A stretch of 5,160 bases of DNA from Bacteroidales bacterium UBA3389. GTDB taxonomy: Bacteria > Bacteroidota > Bacteroidia > Bacteroidales > P3. The translations under genes were made by a program, and so were the position numbers. Below, one piece after another: positions 1 to 5,160 of the stretch (the stretch's first letter is position 1; the number at the start of each line of letters is the position of its first letter). Below the pieces are notes generated by a model that saw only the letters and a list, made by a program, of their open reading frames with translations, had not been told where the DNA came from and ran no database searches. The DNA is taken from positions 1 to 5,160 of the forward strand of contig DEPP01000041.1 in assembly GCA_002358835.1 (NCBI GenBank), given 5' to 3'.

Positions 1-842
1 TCCTTTCCTGCTTTACCATCGCTACACAAGTCTTCAAGACGTCCTAAGAGCTTATGAGAAAAGAACTCCTTGTTTGTAAACTTCACACTGTCGGCATAAA
101 TCGCCGCTCTGTTTAATGCAACGGCGTATTTGTCCAATTCTACATACACATCATCGCGAGAAAGTCCTGTCTTTTCCCAATCGACAACTCCTCCTTTTCC
201 TTCGAAACTGTTTTCCATAAGATAAAAGCGACCCATTGTAGAGTGTATGGTATTCGAATCAGTTATAGTGCTGTAGGATAAGTCTATCTCGGAATTGATA
301 TCGGCATATACTCCTCTGATACTGTCATTTCTGAAAACATATCCCCCTGCATCGCCCATATACCAACGAACCGATTTAGATAAATAAAGAAAACCTCCGT
401 CCAAAAGGTTATATGTCGATACGACTGCCTGATTATAGATCTTCAAATTATGTTCTGCAATGTATTCACTCATACCTTTAAGCCATTGATTATAGCTTTC
501 AGGACTTTGATTTGAAGATTGAAAGGCTATCTGTGTTTGAATAAATTCAAAAAAACCGCTTCTTGCTCTTGCGTTCTTTTTGAACATCTGTTGGGATAGC
601 TTGACTATGTCTTTACGATGCTGTATGTTGAAATTATTCCACGCTTGTCGGTATTGCTCAAGAAGAACTTCATATTCTTTTTTCTTGTCTCCTTTTAGGT
701 TAACGTCAGAAAAAATCATTTCATTAAGTTCATCCATATAGGTATCGGGGCTTCCGCTAAAGCCCTTAAACCTTTGTGCATTCGAATCAAATATTCCGAA
801 CAAGAACACACAACAAAAAAACACCCAAACTATCTTTCTCAT
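1..842 (-). CDS. Large secreted protein of unknown function (N-terminal 280 residues, truncated by window edge)
   Basis: An open frame without stops runs from the ATG at 842-840 to the left edge, giving 280 codons; its stop lies outside the window. Residues 1-22 form a typical Sec signal peptide: basic MRK, a hydrophobic core (IVWVFFCCVFLFGIF), and SNA before Q23 as a probable signal peptidase I site. The product is therefore probably periplasmic or surface-located. Residues about 50-100 are rich in Lys, Gln and Glu and look helical (KKKEYEVLLEQYRQAW). Residues about 155-260 are rich in Tyr, Asp, Ser and Gly, including GKGGVVDWEKTGLSRDD followed by VYVELDKYAVALNRAAIYAD. I do not recognise a named domain. 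The general look, by inference only, is that of large conserved Bacteroidota secreted proteins annotated as hypothetical. The start lies 5 bp after the prmA stop, so it is probably the third gene of a tpiA-prmA operon. An alternative start is unlikely because this ATG carries the signal peptide. Confidence 0.85.
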   Translation of the reverse strand, partial: MRKIVWVFFCCVFLFGIFDSNAQRFKGFSGSPDTYMDELNEMIFSDVNLKGDKKKEYEVLLEQYRQAWNNFNIQHRKDIVKLSQQMFKKNARARSGFFEFIQTQIAFQSSNQSPESYNQWLKGMSEYIAEHNLKIYNQAVVSTYNLLDGGFLYLSKSVRWYMGDAGGYVFRNDSIRGVYADINSEIDLSYSTITDSNTIHSTMGRFYLMENSFEGKGGVVDWEKTGLSRDDVYVELDKYAVALNRAAIYADSVKFTNKEFFSHKLLGRLEDLCSDGKAGK

Positions 843-847
843 ATTTA

Positions 848-1714
848 CTATTTTGTTTTTACCAACCGCATTGCAGCCCAATTGTCCTTTGTTCTTGATT
901 CAGAAAGGACAAATCCAAGTTCCGCACATTTGTTTTCAAGAATAGGAATATCGTTTTCGTAGAATCCGCTAAGGAATAAAACTCCACCACTCTTTATACT
1001 CCTGGAATATATTTCCATATTATCCAATAAGATGTTGCGATTTATGTTTGCGATAAAAATCTCGTAGTTTTCATCTCCCCTAAGCAAAGATGAATCCCCC
1101 AAAAACACATCGACATCCACTCCGTTGCGGATTACGTTCTCTTTTGCATTCTCCGCAGCCCAGCTATCGTTATCAACAGCTACGCAATCGACAGCTCCCA
1201 TCTTTGCAGCCAAGATTGCCAACACGCCCGTACCGCATCCCATATCCATAAGACGCTTTCCTGCAACCTGCTCGCAAGAAAGAAAATCGATTATTAAAGA
1301 TGTGGTTTGATGATGTGCCGTTCCGAAAGACATTTTCGGCTCTATGATAATATCATATTTAACCTCATCCTCCAAAGGATTGAAAGGAGGACGAACAACA
1401 CAAAAGCCGGGAAAAAGAACAGAAGGATAGTTCTTTTCCCATTCGGCATTCCAATCCTTCTGTTCTATTTCTTCCGTATCGTATTCTATTTTCAAATCTT
1501 CAACAAAGCCAAATTCATTTTCGGCAATTGCTTTTACTTGTTCTAACGCAAAACATTCTTCAGGACAATAAGCTTCAAATCCTTCATTATTGTCAGAAAA
1601 ACTATCATAACCGCAAGCTATCAAAGCATCTTTGAAAATATCTGCTATCCAAGCATCGCTTTCTGTCCACTTTTCGTTGACAGACAAACGTACATTCAAT
1701 TTTATGTAATTCAT
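848..1714 (-). CDS. prmA: Ribosomal protein L11 methyltransferase
   Basis: 288-residue cytoplasmic SAM-dependent methyltransferase, expected to methylate ribosomal protein L11. The N-terminal part (about 1-95) fits the substrate-recognition domain and ends in the family-like DWNAEWEKNYPSV (about 87-99). The catalytic part carries the PrmA signature FGTAHHQTT (130-138; usual form FGTGxHxTT), the SAM-binding glycine motif I MDMGCGTGVLAI (156-167), an acidic turn VDND (180-183) after the next strand, GDSS at 206-209, and NINRNILL (223-230), which matches the NI-x-x-N-x-L motif of the family. The length is close to the usual size of about 290. The gene starts 7 bp after the tpiA stop and ends 5 bp before the next gene, so it is probably translated from the tpiA transcript. 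Small departures from the better-known proteobacterial form (A for G at residue 132, H for T at 134) do not touch the SAM-binding core and probably reflect lineage variation. Confidence 0.95.
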   Translation of the reverse strand: MNYIKLNVRLSVNEKWTESDAWIADIFKDALIACGYDSFSDNNEGFEAYCPEECFALEQVKAIAENEFGFVEDLKIEYDTEEIEQKDWNAEWEKNYPSVLFPGFCVVRPPFNPLEDEVKYDIIIEPKMSFGTAHHQTTSLIIDFLSCEQVAGKRLMDMGCGTGVLAILAAKMGAVDCVAVDNDSWAAENAKENVIRNGVDVDVFLGDSSLLRGDENYEIFIANINRNILLDNMEIYSRSIKSGGVLFLSGFYENDIPILENKCAELGFVLSESRTKDNWAAMRLVKTK

Positions 1715-1721
1715 AACAATG

Positions 1722-2480
1722 TTAGAAGCTACGTGCTATTTCGATAAAGTCATTTGCTTTCAAAGCTGCTCCACCTATAAGTCCGCCATCGACATCTTGT
1801 TGTGCGAACAAATCTTTTGCATTCTTTGCATTACAGCTTCCTCCGTAAAGTATAGATATTTCTTGTGCAACATCGTCAGAATATTTTTCAGCCAACATCG
1901 CTCTGATGAAAGCATGTATTTCTTGAGCTTGCTCTTTTGTTGCAGTCTTTCCTGTACCTATTGCCCAAACAGGCTCGTAAGCAATAACGGTTTTAACGAT
2001 TTGTTCCGCACTAAGATGGAATAGACCTTCGGAAACCTGAGTACGGATAACATCAAAGTAAGAACCGTTTTCACGATCTTCCAACACCTCTCCCACACAC
2101 ACAATAGGAGTAATCTCAACGCTTAACAATTTATTAACCTTTTCGGCAACATCTTGATTTGTTTCAAAGAAGTATTTGCGTCTTTCGCTGTGTCCTACTA
2201 TACAATAGTCCATATTCATGGATTGCAACATAAGAGCAGAAACCTCTCCTGTGTAGGCTCCGTTATCGAATTTTGAAACATTTTGTGCTCCGACAAAGAA
2301 TTCAACATCTTCTGCCGCATCTCCGATCAATTCCAAATAAGGAAAAGGAGGGCAAACCACCACATCGACATCAGTATTATCAAATTCTCTCAATCCTTCT
2401 GCTATGTCGTTTATCAATTCGTCAGCTTCGCTGAATGTCATGTTTGATTTCCAATTACCGGCAACAATATTTCTTCTCAT
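1722..2480 (-). CDS. tpiA: Triosephosphate isomerase
   Basis: 252-residue TIM-barrel enzyme interconverting dihydroxyacetone phosphate and glyceraldehyde 3-phosphate in glycolysis and gluconeogenesis. All key elements are present: substrate-binding N9 and K11 in GNWKSN, catalytic H97 in GHSERR, catalytic E169 in AYEPVWAIGTG, the flexible phosphate loop (about 170-180), and the phosphate-binding YGGSCN (212-217) and GGLIGGAAL (232-240). Cys216 stands where Val is more common, which should be tolerated. The frame stays open for another 46 codons upstream, to 2618. The start at 2480 is chosen because MRRNIVAGNWK is the canonical N terminus, the length then matches the family's roughly 250 residues, and the extension has no TIM-like content. 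The sequence before the ATG is AT-rich (CAAAATATAAAAATC) with no Shine-Dalgarno, as is common in Bacteroidota. It is the first gene of the tpiA-prmA-secreted protein cluster. Confidence 0.97.
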   Translation of the reverse strand: MRRNIVAGNWKSNMTFSEADELINDIAEGLREFDNTDVDVVVCPPFPYLELIGDAAEDVEFFVGAQNVSKFDNGAYTGEVSALMLQSMNMDYCIVGHSERRKYFFETNQDVAEKVNKLLSVEITPIVCVGEVLEDRENGSYFDVIRTQVSEGLFHLSAEQIVKTVIAYEPVWAIGTGKTATKEQAQEIHAFIRAMLAEKYSDDVAQEISILYGGSCNAKNAKDLFAQQDVDGGLIGGAALKANDFIEIARSF

Positions 2481-2680
2481 GATTTTTATATTTTGTGTTA
2501 TACAATATATTATTTCTATCTGCGAAATTACAAATAAAATCTGAAAACACTCTGCATTTGACTGCAATATCTTGATTTGACAACAAATCGGCTTTGATTC
2601 ATCTTTCGCATTTCGCACTCTCTTATAACGAGATTTGGTTTCATTTGTTTTTCTCCTGCAACTTAAATTTCGCTCCTAAT

Positions 2681-2728
2681 CTTTGGCTTTGAGCTTTGGG
2701 CTTTGGGCGGTGAGCAACGAGCTTTGAG
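2681..2728 (+). repeat. Tandem 7-bp repeat array, consensus CTTTGRG
   Basis: The stretch reads as consecutive heptamers: CTTTGG (6 nt, incomplete), CTTTGAG, CTTTGGG, CTTTGGG, CGGTGAG, CAACGAG, CTTTGAG. All six full units share C at position 1 and G at positions 5 and 7, and five of the six also have T at position 4. Positions 2698-2722 form the left arm of a long inverted repeat with 2749-2773. The DNA is noncoding. A replication-slippage origin or a lineage-specific intergenic repeat would both fit; I cannot name a family. Confidence 0.75.
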
Positions 2729-2773
2729 GATTTTTTAAGCAACTTTCGGCTCGTTTCTCACCGCTCATAGCTC
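2698..2773. repeat. 25-bp imperfect inverted repeat (hairpin) built from heptamers
   Basis: Arms 2698-2722 and 2749-2773 pair over 25 positions with two mismatches (2703/2768 and 2715/2756) and two G-T wobbles (2699/2772, 2706/2765). The inner 16 positions, GCGGTGAGCAACGAGC against the reverse complement of 2749-2764, match at 15 of 16. The loop is 2723-2748 (26 nt, containing T6). The right arm is itself heptameric: CTCGTTT, CTCACCG, CTCATAG, CTCATTG (2750-2777), so both arms carry the same 7-bp rhythm in opposite orientation. Transcribed, this would be a stable GC-rich stem; as DNA it could extrude a cruciform. It is not followed by a U-tract on the plus strand, so it is not a standard terminator. 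Confidence 0.75.
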
Positions 2774-2828
2774 ATTGCAAGTAAGATTTCCGAATGCTTT
2801 AACTTGCTCTTGTAATTTCTCCGATAAG

Positions 2829-2889
2829 TGATAATCCGATTATCAGCAAGTGATAATGGTACTATCACGCTGTGATAATCGGATTATCA
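2829..2889. promoter_or_regulatory. Three 17-bp palindromes at exact 22-bp spacing (possible operator array)
   Basis: Unit 1 (2829-2845) is TGATAATCCGATTATCA, unit 2 (2851-2867) is TGATAATGGTACTATCA, and unit 3 (2873-2889) is TGATAATCGGATTATCA. Units 1 and 3 are perfect palindromes around one central base, with 8-bp arms. Unit 2 keeps the outer TGATA/TATCA and is degenerate inside. Start positions differ by exactly 22 bp, about two DNA turns, so bound dimers would lie on one face; the 5-bp spacers GCAAG and CGCTG are unrelated. The heptamer arms TGATAAT/ATTATCA equal the half-sites of the Bacillus Fur box (7-1-7), but here the gap is 3 bp. The array lies about 100 bp upstream of the thiL -7 element and 349 bp from the tpiA start. 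Function is inferred; a repeat element or a structured RNA remains possible. Confidence 0.6.
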
Positions 2890-2991
2890 AGTTGTGGATT
2901 TTTTTTGATACTGACTCTCCGACTTTTTTTCGTTGATTTAGAGAATATGGAAACTTTTTAGGGATTAGTGAAACGGCTTTAGGATTTTCAC

Positions 2992-2999
2992 TATCTTTG
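2992..2999 (+). promoter_or_regulatory. Bacteroidota-type -7 promoter element of the thiL operon
   Basis: TATCTTTG matches the TAnnTTTG consensus used by the primary sigma factor of Bacteroidota at all fixed positions. It ends 21 bp before the thiL ATG, so transcription would begin at roughly 3004-3007 with a leader of about 15 nt. A -33 element (TTG type) is not clear; the nearest candidate is TTAGTG at 2965-2970. The A-rich leader CAAACACAAATTTATTATGTA has no Shine-Dalgarno sequence, which is normal in this phylum. Confidence 0.75.
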
Positions 3000-3020
3000 C
3001 AAACACAAATTTATTATGTA

Positions 3021-4061
3021 ATGAGCGAACGTACGGAATTGGAAGAATTGGGCGAATTCGGCTTGATCGACAGGCTGAATCCTGAATGTGAGATTAGAAA
3101 CGAAAGCACGCTGATGATGATCGGAGATGATGCGGCTTGTATGTGTTATGGTGATAAAACGGTTTTGGTTTCTACCGATGCTTTAGCCGAAGGTGTGCAT
3201 TTCGATATGGTATATACGCCGCTCAAACACTTGGGTTACAAGGCTTGTGTGGTGAATTTCTCGGACATTTACGCAATGAACGGACGTCCACGTCAGATTG
3301 TGGTGTCTTTAGCCGTCAGTAACCGTTACTCTGTCGAGGCTTTGGAGGAGTTATACGCAGGTATGAGGTTGGCATGTGAGAAATACGGTGTGGATTTGGT
3401 TGGTGGAGATACGACAAGCAGCAAGGGAGGAATGTTTATCTCCATTACAGTTATCGGAGATGCCGAAAAAGAAAAGGTTGTCAAAAGAAGCGGTGCAAAG
3501 GTGCATGATTTGATTTGCGTAAGCGGTGATTTGGGTGCGGCATACGCAGGTTTGTTGGTTTTGCAAAGGGAAAAGGCGGCATGGTTAGCCAATCCGAAAA
3601 TGCAACCTGAACTTCAAGAATACGAATACGTTGTGGGACGACAACTAAAACCCGAGGCGGGCAAGAGAACGATTGACTTTTTGGAACAAAACGCTATTGT
3701 ACCGACTTCGATGATTGATATCTCGGACGGTCTTGCTTCGGAAATGTTACATATCTGCAAGCAATCGGATGTGGGATGTGAGATTTATATCGACAGATTG
3801 CCGATCGATTACAGGACTTCAAAGGTTTATGAGGAGTTTAAGATACTTGCCGACACGGGTGCTTTGAATGGCGGTGAGGATTATGAGTTGTTGTTTACCA
3901 TATCTCAGGAGGATTATGACAAGGTAAAGGATAACGAAAATATTCACATAATCGGACATATCACAGACAAGTCTATGGGTTGCAATTTGGTGACTCCGCA
4001 GAACACGACCATTGCTTTGAAGGCTCAGGGCTGGAATCATTACAGAAAAAACGAAGAATAA
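3021..4061 (+). CDS. thiL: Thiamine-monophosphate kinase
   Basis: 346-residue cytoplasmic kinase that phosphorylates thiamine monophosphate to thiamine diphosphate with ATP, the last step of the bacterial pathway. It belongs to the PurM/AIR-synthase-like fold. Visible family motifs: IGDDAA (34-39), STDALAEGVHFD (51-62), NFSDIYAMNGRP (79-90), VGGDTT (127-132), SGDLGAAYAG (168-177), IDISDGLASE (232-241), GGEDYELLF (284-292) and the C-terminal GW-x-HY (337-341). The Asp-rich motifs are the Mg/ATP and substrate-binding positions of the family. The ATG at 3021 is chosen over the in-frame TTG at 2997, because that TTG lies within the -7 promoter element (2992-2999) and would be at or upstream of the transcript start. 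First gene of a three-gene operon; the HAD gene follows after 16 bp. No thiamine biosynthesis neighbour is visible, and the short leader leaves no room for a TPP riboswitch. Confidence 0.95.
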   Translation: MSERTELEELGEFGLIDRLNPECEIRNESTLMMIGDDAACMCYGDKTVLVSTDALAEGVHFDMVYTPLKHLGYKACVVNFSDIYAMNGRPRQIVVSLAVSNRYSVEALEELYAGMRLACEKYGVDLVGGDTTSSKGGMFISITVIGDAEKEKVVKRSGAKVHDLICVSGDLGAAYAGLLVLQREKAAWLANPKMQPELQEYEYVVGRQLKPEAGKRTIDFLEQNAIVPTSMIDISDGLASEMLHICKQSDVGCEIYIDRLPIDYRTSKVYEEFKILADTGALNGGEDYELLFTISQEDYDKVKDNENIHIIGHITDKSMGCNLVTPQNTTIALKAQGWNHYRKNEE

Positions 4062-4077
4062 AAACAGAGAAAAAGGC

Positions 4078-4698
4078 ATGATAAAGAATTTATTGTTGGA
4101 TATGGGTGGCGTAATTTTGGATGTGAGCTACCAAAGAGTGATTGAGACGTTCAAATCCTACGGAATAGAGAATTTTGACAAGGTTTACACTCAGGCAAAG
4201 CAGGTTGAGATAATCGATTTGTTCGAAGAAGGAAAGTGTTCTGCGGAAGAATTCAGAGATGGCGTGAGAAAATTGGTCGGGAAGGAGCTTTCGGATGAGC
4301 AAATCGACAAGGCATGGTTTTCGATGATACTTGAAATTCCTCGAGACGTTATTCAGCTATTGGGTGTTTTGAAGTTGAAGTATCGACTCTTCCTTTTCTC
4401 GAATACAAACGTGCTTCACATCGAATATCTCAAAAAAGAATTTGAACGCCAGCTTGGTTTTGATTTGTTCAATTGCGTATTCGACAAGGCGTTTTTCTCA
4501 AATGAAATTCATCATCGCAAACCTCATCCCGAGAGTTTCAAATATGTGTTGGAGCAAGCTGGGATTGAAGCCGAGGAGACTTTGTTTATAGATGACAGCA
4601 AGCAACATTTGGAGGGTGCATCTAAGGTTGGTTTGAATACTTATTGGCTTACAAACGGTGAGACTTTGATTGATTTGTACGATAAGAAGATTATATAA
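4078..4698 (+). CDS. HAD-superfamily phosphatase (HAD-IA, YihX-like)
   Basis: 206-residue predicted cytoplasmic phosphatase. HAD motifs in order: motif I LLLDMGGVILD with nucleophile D8; a helical cap at about 15-90; motif II LFSNTN with S108; motif III Lys148 in HRKPHPESF; motif IV TLFIDDS with D172 and D173 for Mg binding. The usual second Asp of DxD (position 10) is Gly here. That is also the form of YihX-type enzymes and of many Bacteroidota relatives (DxGGV), so it is probably not an inactivating change. The substrate cannot be read from sequence; sugar phosphates are known for YihX (glucose 1-phosphate), but this is only a family hint. It begins 16 bp after thiL, preceded by purine-rich GAGAAAAAGG, and ends 3 bp before the septum gene, so it is co-transcribed with both. 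A role in dephosphorylating thiamine phosphates is conceivable from proximity to thiL but unsupported. Confidence 0.88.
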   Translation: MIKNLLLDMGGVILDVSYQRVIETFKSYGIENFDKVYTQAKQVEIIDLFEEGKCSAEEFRDGVRKLVGKELSDEQIDKAWFSMILEIPRDVIQLLGVLKLKYRLFLFSNTNVLHIEYLKKEFERQLGFDLFNCVFDKAFFSNEIHHRKPHPESFKYVLEQAGIEAEETLFIDDSKQHLEGASKVGLNTYWLTNGETLIDLYDKKII

Positions 4699-4701
4699 GT
4701 T

Positions 4702-5037
4702 ATGAAGTTCTCCGAATTTAAGCAAACGAGGTTTTTCAAAATCATAAAGAACAAGTATTTGATTGCGACTTTGGTTTTCGCAGTCCTTATCTTATTTACT
4801 CCGGGTTATAACATCATTTATCATAACAAATTGAGGAAGCAATTGCACGAATTGGAAGATAGAAGAGATGTCATCAAACAAGAAATAAAGTCGGACAGCT
4901 TAAGAATTTTGGAATTGCAAAAAGACATCAAAACACTTGAGAAATTCGGCAGAGAAAAGTATATGATGAAAAAAGAAAACGAGGATATATATGTGATAAA
5001 AGAGAAAGATACTCTCTCAAATCCCGTTTCGGAATAG
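4702..5037 (+). CDS. FtsB/DivIC-family septum formation initiator protein
   Basis: 111-residue bitopic membrane protein. A basic cytoplasmic N terminus (1-18) is followed by one transmembrane segment at about 19-35 (YLIATLVFAVLILFTPG). A charged coiled coil follows at about 40-80 with heptad-like Leu/Ile spacing (LRKQLHELEDRRDVIKQEI). Next is the family signature LEKFGREKYMMKKENEDIYVI (79-99), comparable to the AREKYGM..PGE.VY.I stretch of FtsB and DivIC. The extracytoplasmic coiled coil of this family pairs with FtsL-like proteins and contacts FtsQ/DivIB in the divisome. Length is typical for the family. The start codon lies 3 bp after the HAD stop, so translation is probably coupled. It is the last gene before the terminator at 5057. 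FtsB and DivIC are hard to separate by sequence, so no symbol is given. Confidence 0.88.
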   Translation: MKFSEFKQTRFFKIIKNKYLIATLVFAVLILFTPGYNIIYHNKLRKQLHELEDRRDVIKQEIKSDSLRILELQKDIKTLEKFGREKYMMKKENEDIYVIKEKDTLSNPVSE

Positions 5038-5056
5038 ATTTATCAAAGATAAAAAG

Positions 5057-5102
5057 ACGCAACGGCTGTTTTCGGTTTATGGAAACAGCCGTTGCGTTTT
5101 TT
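5057..5102. terminator. Strong intrinsic terminator, probably bidirectional
   Basis: ACGCAACGGCTGTTT (5057-5071) pairs perfectly with AAACAGCCGTTGCGT (5083-5097). One G-T wobble (5072/5082) and one C-G pair (5073/5081) extend the stem to 17 bp, closing a 7-nt loop GGTTTAT. T6 (5097-5102) follows on the plus strand, 19 bp after the septum gene stop. On the minus strand the stem is followed by CTTTTTATC, and it starts 3 nt after the stop of the convergent gene, so it can serve both operons. Confidence 0.92.
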
Positions 5103-5160
5103 ATTTCTTCGTTTTAGTTTTTTCTTTCTTTGTTTCGTCGGATTGTTTCTTTGTTTCATT
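5101..5160 (-). CDS. C-terminal lysine-rich tail of a convergent gene (partial)
   Basis: On the minus strand, 19 sense codons run in from the right edge and end at TAA (5103-5101). They encode NETKKQSDETKKEKTKTKK, a highly basic Lys/Thr tail. The stop lies immediately before the shared terminator hairpin, which is where a convergent gene should end. A 12-bp direct repeat TTTCTTTGTTTC (5125-5136 and 5146-5157, 21 bp apart, hence in frame) encodes ETKK twice. Basic tails like this occur on many nucleic acid-binding proteins, but the visible part is too short for any identification. It could be chance, although codon content and position favour a real gene end. Confidence 0.55.
   Translation of the reverse strand, partial: NETKKQSDETKKEKTKTKK

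Larger units (their letters stand above)
2481..3020. other. 540-bp intergenic region between divergent tpiA and thiL operons
   Basis: No convincing coding sequence is visible on either strand. From the tpiA side, 2481-2680 is AT-rich leader and probable promoter DNA. It contains a 6-bp inverted repeat GATTTG-ACAA-CAAATC (2574-2589) and a tandem pair TTTCGCA TTTCGCA (2604-2617). Next come the heptad-repeat hairpin (2681-2777) and the triple palindrome array (2829-2889). T8 (2899-2906) and a further T-rich stretch near 2925 follow, then the thiL promoter (2992-2999). The region is longer than a simple divergent promoter pair needs. No TPP riboswitch fits: the thiL leader is only about 15 nt if the promoter call is right. 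Confidence 0.8.

Noticed and set aside
774..1546. Plus-strand open frames opposite prmA (774-962, 1125-1310, 1307-1546)
   Set aside because: Short antisense frames without family features, lying over a well-supported gene.
1719..2024. 101-codon plus-strand frame opposite tpiA
   Set aside because: Shadow of tpiA; Cys- and Ser-rich translation without recognisable motifs.
2523..2538. Candidate tpiA promoter -7 elements on the minus strand, TTTATTTG (2538-2531) and TAATTTCG (2530-2523)
   Set aside because: Each is one mismatch from TAnnTTTG, but neither has a TTG-type -33 box at suitable distance; a TTG at 2567-2565 would give a 26-bp gap. The promoter must be in this region, but I cannot choose it.
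2481..2618. 46-codon in-frame extension upstream of tpiA
   Set aside because: The canonical TIM N terminus begins at 2480; the extension lies in AT-rich leader DNA, has unusual composition (Cys, Ile, Gln-rich) and no family counterpart.
2777..2817. Small inverted repeat GCAAGT / ACTTGC beside the heptad hairpin
   Set aside because: Only six pairs with a long loop; expected by chance in this composition.
2829..2889. CRISPR array
   Set aside because: Only three short palindromic units with 5-bp spacers; the period of 22 bp is far too small for repeat plus spacer, and no cas genes are present.
2892..2900. DnaA-box-like TTGTGGATT next to TGTGATAAT-type repeats, suggesting a replication origin
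   Set aside because: The match to TGTGGATAA is only partial, the other repeats lack the GG, and no dnaA, dnaN or other origin marker is nearby.
3326..4079. Minus-strand frames opposite thiL (3326-3592, 3351-3566, 3819-4079)
   Set aside because: Shadows of thiL, mutually overlapping, no promoter or family features.
4090..4725. Minus-strand frames opposite the HAD gene (4090-4302, 4498-4725)
   Set aside because: Shadows of the HAD phosphatase gene, whose frame has all four HAD motifs.

Overview
The window looks like a chromosomal segment of a Bacteroidota (probably Bacteroidales) bacterium. Evidence: moderately AT-rich DNA, A-rich leaders without clear Shine-Dalgarno sequences, a perfect Bacteroidota-type -7 promoter element (TAnnTTTG) directly before thiL, and proteins of the types usual in that phylum. 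I cannot place it to genus from sequence alone.

Layout. Left half, minus strand: tpiA (1722-2480), prmA (848-1714), then a large secreted protein of unknown function that begins at 842 and runs off the left edge. The gaps are 7 and 5 bp, so the three are almost certainly co-transcribed. Centre: a 540-bp intergenic region (2481-3020) between divergent operons. It holds two unexplained ordered structures. One is a heptamer-repeat inverted repeat (2681-2777). The other is a set of three 17-bp palindromes spaced at exactly 22 bp (2829-2889), whose arms match TGATAAT/ATTATCA. Right half, plus strand: thiL (3021-4061), a HAD-family phosphatase (4078-4698) and a short FtsB/DivIC-like septum protein (4702-5037), with gaps of 16 and 3 bp. 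The operon ends at a strong hairpin terminator (5057-5102). A convergent minus-strand gene, of which only a lysine-rich C-terminal tail is visible (5101-5160), ends at the same hairpin.

How the genes work together. They are mainly housekeeping: glycolysis (TpiA), ribosomal protein L11 methylation (PrmA), thiamine diphosphate synthesis (ThiL) and cell division (FtsB/DivIC-like). They do not form one evident pathway. No insertion sequence, CRISPR array, tRNA or rRNA was seen. The best candidates for something undescribed are the palindrome array and heptad hairpin between the divergent operons, and the unrecognised large secreted protein.
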